NCBI RefSeq assembly: GCF_013403245.1
Contig: NZ_JACBNQ010000001.1
Location: forward strand, 310,001-374,000
Direction of reading: 5' to 3'
Length of the DNA stretch: 64,000 nucleotides
Origin: Sedimentibacter hydroxybenzoicus DSM 7310
GTDB taxonomy: Bacteria; Bacillota; Clostridia; Tissierellales; Sedimentibacteraceae
A program made the position numbers and the translations under genes. Shown one piece after another: positions 61,038 through 64,000 of this stretch; positions within the stretch are counted from its first letter, which is position 1, and every line of letters starts with the position of its first letter. The notes beneath the pieces are model-generated. The model was not told where the DNA came from. It made no database searches and saw only the letters and a program-made list of their open reading frames with translations.

Positions 61038-62948
61038 ATGATGTTAAATATTGATTGTTTAAATGAACTTTGCTTGGATTTATTAGATAAAGTTGCAGAT
61101 AATATTCTAATTTTAAATGGAGATAGAAAAATTATATATGCAAACTTAAGCGCAATTAAGCTCTATGGATATTCGCGTAATGAATTGATTGATCTGAATT
61201 TTTCGGATTTAATCAGCCCGTTTGATTTAAATGAGCTGATTAGTAAAGGAGGAATTAACTTATTTCATTACAGAAAGGATGGCTCAAAATTTATTGCAGA
61301 TGTAAAAGCAATCTATCATGGTGATGATTATACCGTAGTAAGCATTTCTAAGGACTCATATTGTTTGCTTGAAGAAATTTTAGAAAATAACATTGTATCA
61401 AAATATCTTGATATTATTGATGAAGCAATTGTTGTACTGACAAAAGATTTAGATGTGTATTTATGGAGCAAAAGCTCTGAAAAGAAATTTGGATATACGA
61501 TAGATGAAATTTATGGGAAAAACATTAAATTTCTGATTCCTGAAGACAGATATGATGAGTTTGAACATAAAATTGATATTTTGAAACAAGGTGTAACCAT
61601 AGAAAGATACAGGACTCAAAGAATTGATAAAAATGGTAAGCTTTTAGATGTTTCCGTTATAATATCTCCCATATATGATTGTAAGGGTGAATTTATGGGT
61701 GCCCTTGGTATTTATAAAGACATATCCGAGAAAATAAACTTGGAAAATAAGCTGACGGAAGAAATAAAAGAAAGGTATAGGCAGTTAGAAAAACTAAAAG
61801 AAGAAGCTGATAATGCAAATAAAGCAAAATCACAATTTTTGGCAAATATGAGTCATGAAATACGTACTCCCATGAACGGCATTTTTGGGATGGCTCAATT
61901 GCTTCAATCCACCAAGCTTGATCAGGAGCAGGAAAGATATTTAAAATTAATGCAGGATTCATTGAATCATCTTTCTAAAATAATAAATAATGTTTTAGAT
62001 ATTTCAAAAATTGAATCAGGTAATTTGTCAATAAATATTGAACCCTTTGATTTGAAAAAGGTAATAAGCAATATATATAATACGCTTTTGATTGCAGGAA
62101 ATGCAAAAGGGCTGGAAATAAGTTACTATTTAGATCCTGATATCAATTATTTTGTTTTAGGTGATGAATTGAGATTAAAACAAATACTTGCCAATCTGGC
62201 CGGTAATGCAGTAAAGTTTACGGATGAAGGTTATATCTCATTCAGAACTAAGGTTATATCCGAACATGATAATAAAGTAAAAATAGAATTTCGTGTAAAA
62301 GATACCGGTATAGGCATCGGTGAAGATTATAAGGATAACCTTTTTCAGTATTTTAGTCAGGATAATATATCTCAAAACAAAAAATACCATGGAGCCGGCT
62401 TAGGTCTTGCTATTTCTAAACAAATTGCAGAGTTGTTAAATGGAAGTATATCTTTTGAAAGTAAAGACGGACACGGCTCAACGTTTACGTTTATCTGTGA
62501 ATTTGAAAAATATATGCAGGATAATATCCCGGAAAAAGCAAGTGAAAAATCAGATATTAATGTCTATGACAATATAAATAGTAATTATACAATATTAAAC
62601 GTTGAAGATAATATAATAAATCAGGAAGTTACTCATAATTTATTGACTAAAAAAGGATACAGGTGCATATCTGCATACAATGGTAATGAAGCTTTTAAAT
62701 TGCTAAAAGAAAATAAAATTGATTTAATTTTAATGGATATTCAATTACCTGAACTGAATGGATTTGAAGCTACTAAAATTATGAGACAAAAATATGACAC
62801 CGAGTTTAAAATTCCCATAATCGCCATTACGGCATACGCTATGTTTGAGGATAAAGAAAAATGCTTAAGTGCAGGAATGGATGATTATATACCAAAGCCT
62901 TTTGAGGTGGATACCTTGTATAATATGATTGAAAAATATATAAAATAA
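61038..62948 (+). CDS. Hybrid sensor histidine kinase with two PAS domains and a receiver
   Basis: A 636-residue soluble hybrid kinase with no membrane span. Domains in order: PAS (about 10-110), PAS (125-240), a short coiled stretch, HisKA with ANMSHEIRTPMNGIFGM, HATPase (QILANLAGNAVKFTDEG, DTGIGIG, GAGLGLAISKQIAELL) and a C-terminal receiver (NVEDNIINQ, ILMDIQLPELNG, KPFEVDTL). As it is cytosolic, it probably reads a redox or small ligand state through the PAS domains and passes phosphate to its own receiver and on to a regulator elsewhere. Confidence 0.95.
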   Translation: MMLNIDCLNELCLDLLDKVADNILILNGDRKIIYANLSAIKLYGYSRNELIDLNFSDLISPFDLNELISKGGINLFHYRKDGSKFIADVKAIYHGDDYTVVSISKDSYCLLEEILENNIVSKYLDIIDEAIVVLTKDLDVYLWSKSSEKKFGYTIDEIYGKNIKFLIPEDRYDEFEHKIDILKQGVTIERYRTQRIDKNGKLLDVSVIISPIYDCKGEFMGALGIYKDISEKINLENKLTEEIKERYRQLEKLKEEADNANKAKSQFLANMSHEIRTPMNGIFGMAQLLQSTKLDQEQERYLKLMQDSLNHLSKIINNVLDISKIESGNLSINIEPFDLKKVISNIYNTLLIAGNAKGLEISYYLDPDINYFVLGDELRLKQILANLAGNAVKFTDEGYISFRTKVISEHDNKVKIEFRVKDTGIGIGEDYKDNLFQYFSQDNISQNKKYHGAGLGLAISKQIAELLNGSISFESKDGHGSTFTFICEFEKYMQDNIPEKASEKSDINVYDNINSNYTILNVEDNIINQEVTHNLLTKKGYRCISAYNGNEAFKLLKENKIDLILMDIQLPELNGFEATKIMRQKYDTEFKIPIIAITAYAMFEDKEKCLSAGMDDYIPKPFEVDTLYNMIEKYIK

Positions 62949-62953
62949 TATAA

Positions 62954-62974
62954 ATCGGTGCTCCGAGCACCGAT
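62954..62974 (+). terminator. Hairpin after the hybrid kinase
   Basis: ATCGGTGCTC pairs with GAGCACCGAT across one base (a near-perfect palindrome). It lies immediately after the kinase stop and may be its terminator, though no T-run follows before the next repeat. Confidence 0.6.
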
Positions 62975-62975
62975 C

Positions 62976-63095
62976 AGGCTGCTGAAAAAGTCCCCCTGCA
63001 TCGTTGCCGTTCATCCGGTCAATCCTCACGTATGTCTAATACGCTGCGGTTGCCCGTCTTCCGGCGTCTTGCAGGATGAACTTTTTCAACAGCCT
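62976..63095. repeat. Palindromic repeat element (MITE-like), about 120 bp
   Basis: AGGCTGCTGAAAAAGT at 62976 and ACTTTTTCAACAGCCT ending 63095 are inverted ends (one mismatch). Inside, CCTGCA pairs with TGCAGG and the centre is GC-rich (near ACGTATGTCTAATACG). Similar elements are scattered through Clostridia genomes. The outer end with GTTTTTAAA could also act as a terminator. No transposase gene is included. Confidence 0.7.
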
Positions 63096-63180
63096 GTTTT
63101 TAAATTAAACTTTTTAATTTTAATGCCGATATAGTTATTATACGTCAACCTAACAAATGTACGGTAGGGAGCTGAAAATA

Positions 63181-63774
63181 TTGATAAATGAAACAAATGA
63201 AAATATACGACGCACATCTTTCGTATTCTTTTTAGAAAAAGGATATGAGGCAACAAACATCAGAGATATTTGCAAGGTGGTTGACATAAAACCTTCTTCC
63301 TTATATTTCTACTACAAATCTAAACAAGAATTATTTTTAAGTATATACGATGAAATATGGAAGCTGAAAATTAAGTTTTATGAAAATATTGAATTAAACG
63401 ACAGCGCCTCTGCTGAAAAAAAGTTAAAGCAGTTATTTAAAATTATTTTGAATTATCATTCGGAAAATATAGTAAATGAAAAATTTTTATTGAGGTATCA
63501 TCTGTTTCCTGCCGAAGAAATAAATATTTTAATTAAAGACAGATATATTTTTTGGAAGAACGAAGAAAACTCATTGTTGATGAAATTGGTTTATAAGTGC
63601 AAGGGTGATATTGTTCTTAAAAATGATGCGGTTATAAATGACTTCTTATACTCGTATAAAAGCTTCTTACAGCATCAGACAATAAATATGGTAACTAATA
63701 ATATTAAGCCGGCTTCTCATGAAATTGATATGAACTGGAGCAGGTTTTGGAACTCTTTTATTTTGAGTATGTAA
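63181..63774 (+). CDS. TetR-family transcriptional regulator
   Basis: TTG start at 63181 stands 8 bases after TAGGGAG; an ATG at 63157 lacks such spacing. The 197-residue protein opens with the TetR helix-turn-helix: IRRTSFVFFLEKGYEATNIRDICKVVDIKPSSLYFYYKSKQELF. The C-terminal part is a ligand domain of about 140 residues. It is 10 bases upstream of a PAS protein gene and is probably co-transcribed. Confidence 0.9.
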   Translation: MINETNENIRRTSFVFFLEKGYEATNIRDICKVVDIKPSSLYFYYKSKQELFLSIYDEIWKLKIKFYENIELNDSASAEKKLKQLFKIILNYHSENIVNEKFLLRYHLFPAEEINILIKDRYIFWKNEENSLLMKLVYKCKGDIVLKNDAVINDFLYSYKSFLQHQTINMVTNNIKPASHEIDMNWSRFWNSFILSM

Positions 63775-63784
63775 GGAGTACGAA

Positions 63785-64000
63785 ATGGATGAGAAGAACA
63801 AATTTTATGAATATGAATTTAAAGAGCTTTTAGATGAAAGAGTAAAGCAAAAGCTTATGTTTGACCAGCTTTTGCTCGCTTCGCCTTTTGCGGTTGTTAT
63901 ATTGGATACAGATCAGAAAATTGTAAGTATAAATGATAACTTTACAAAATTGTTTCAGTATACATTTAGTGAAACAGAAGGTAAATTAATAGGCAATTTA
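63785..64000 (+). CDS. PAS-domain protein, 5' part (runs off window end)
   Basis: ATG at 63785 follows AAGGAGT. The visible 72 residues hold a coiled start (YEFKELLDERVKQKLMFDQLLLAS) and the beginning of a PAS domain (PFAVVILDTDQKIVSINDNFTKLFQYT). The rest lies outside the window; such proteins usually continue into a kinase, GGDEF or sigma-54 activator. Follows the TetR gene directly. Confidence 0.75.
   Translation, partial: MDEKNKFYEYEFKELLDERVKQKLMFDQLLLASPFAVVILDTDQKIVSINDNFTKLFQYTFSETEGKLIGNL

Noticed and set aside
1-64000. CRISPR array, tRNA or rRNA genes
   Set aside because: No regular 25-40 base repeats with spacers and no cloverleaf or rRNA signatures were found on reading both strands.

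Overview
The window looks like chromosome from a low-GC Gram-positive anaerobe of the class Clostridia. Signs of this are AT-rich DNA, strong AGGAGG-type ribosome binding sites, frequent TTG starts behind such sites, LytTR regulators, DUF1659/DUF2922-type small genes, a YesM/YesN-type two-component pair, an LDCC-motif peptide and clostridial-type repeats. A Sedimentibacter- or Tissierellia-like host is my guess; nothing here fixes the genus. No rRNA, tRNA or CRISPR array was seen.

Layout. (1) 1-9564: a one-direction run of accessory genes that resembles an uncharacterised peptide or small-molecule biosynthetic cluster. It holds a radical SAM/SPASM protein, two MFS exporters, an ATP-grasp ligase, GNAT/FemAB-like transferases, an Elp3-type radical SAM protein and an ATC-hydrolase-like protein. 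(2) 9565-12800: broken IS256 and IS21 elements, with a 687-bp truncated copy of a downstream gene between them. (3) 13177-20600: a defence island. It contains a HEPN-domain protein with an Rx4H motif, a membrane-anchored TPR protein, an orphan c-di-GMP-I-like riboswitch, and a four-gene operon of class III nucleotide cyclase, E2-E1 fusion, JAMM protease and multi-TM effector. That operon joins a Pycsar-like cyclase/effector pair to the conjugation/deconjugation genes of type II CBASS, and the cyclase ends in glycine. (4) 21048-25044: a gene behind a MerR-type promoter, a HigBA pair, two LytTR regulators and DUF1659/DUF2922 genes.

(5) 25094-36370: a mosaic of duplicated and decaying pieces (Bro-N antirepressor, DinD, a second broken LytTR copy, aldo-keto reductase remnant). 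It also holds a small membrane-protein set beside an OmpR-type two-component system, an alpha/beta hydrolase, a CPBP protease and a PIN-type toxin-antitoxin pair. (6) 36371-47573: flavodoxin-like reductase with a divergent LysR regulator, S41 peptidase, an XRE/ImmA/PIN module with a visible operator pair, and a YesM/YesN system divergent from a lipoprotein FMN/FAD reductase. (7) 47826-64000: two toxin-antitoxin pairs, a MerR-RDD membrane fusion, a LysO-type exporter, a GGDEF/HD-GYP sensor, SPL-like radical SAM protein, another MFS, an MBOAT/DHHW polysaccharide O-acetylation pair, a hybrid histidine kinase, a palindromic repeat element, a TetR regulator and the start of a PAS protein.

How it fits together. 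The defence operon probably makes a cyclic nucleotide on infection, which opens or activates the membrane effector. The E2-E1 and JAMM proteins would tune the cyclase through its C-terminal glycine. Toxin-antitoxin modules, IS fragments and duplicated segments around it mark a recombination-prone accessory region. From about 43 kb on, the genes look more like ordinary chromosome. All functions are read from sequence motifs by eye; no database search was run.
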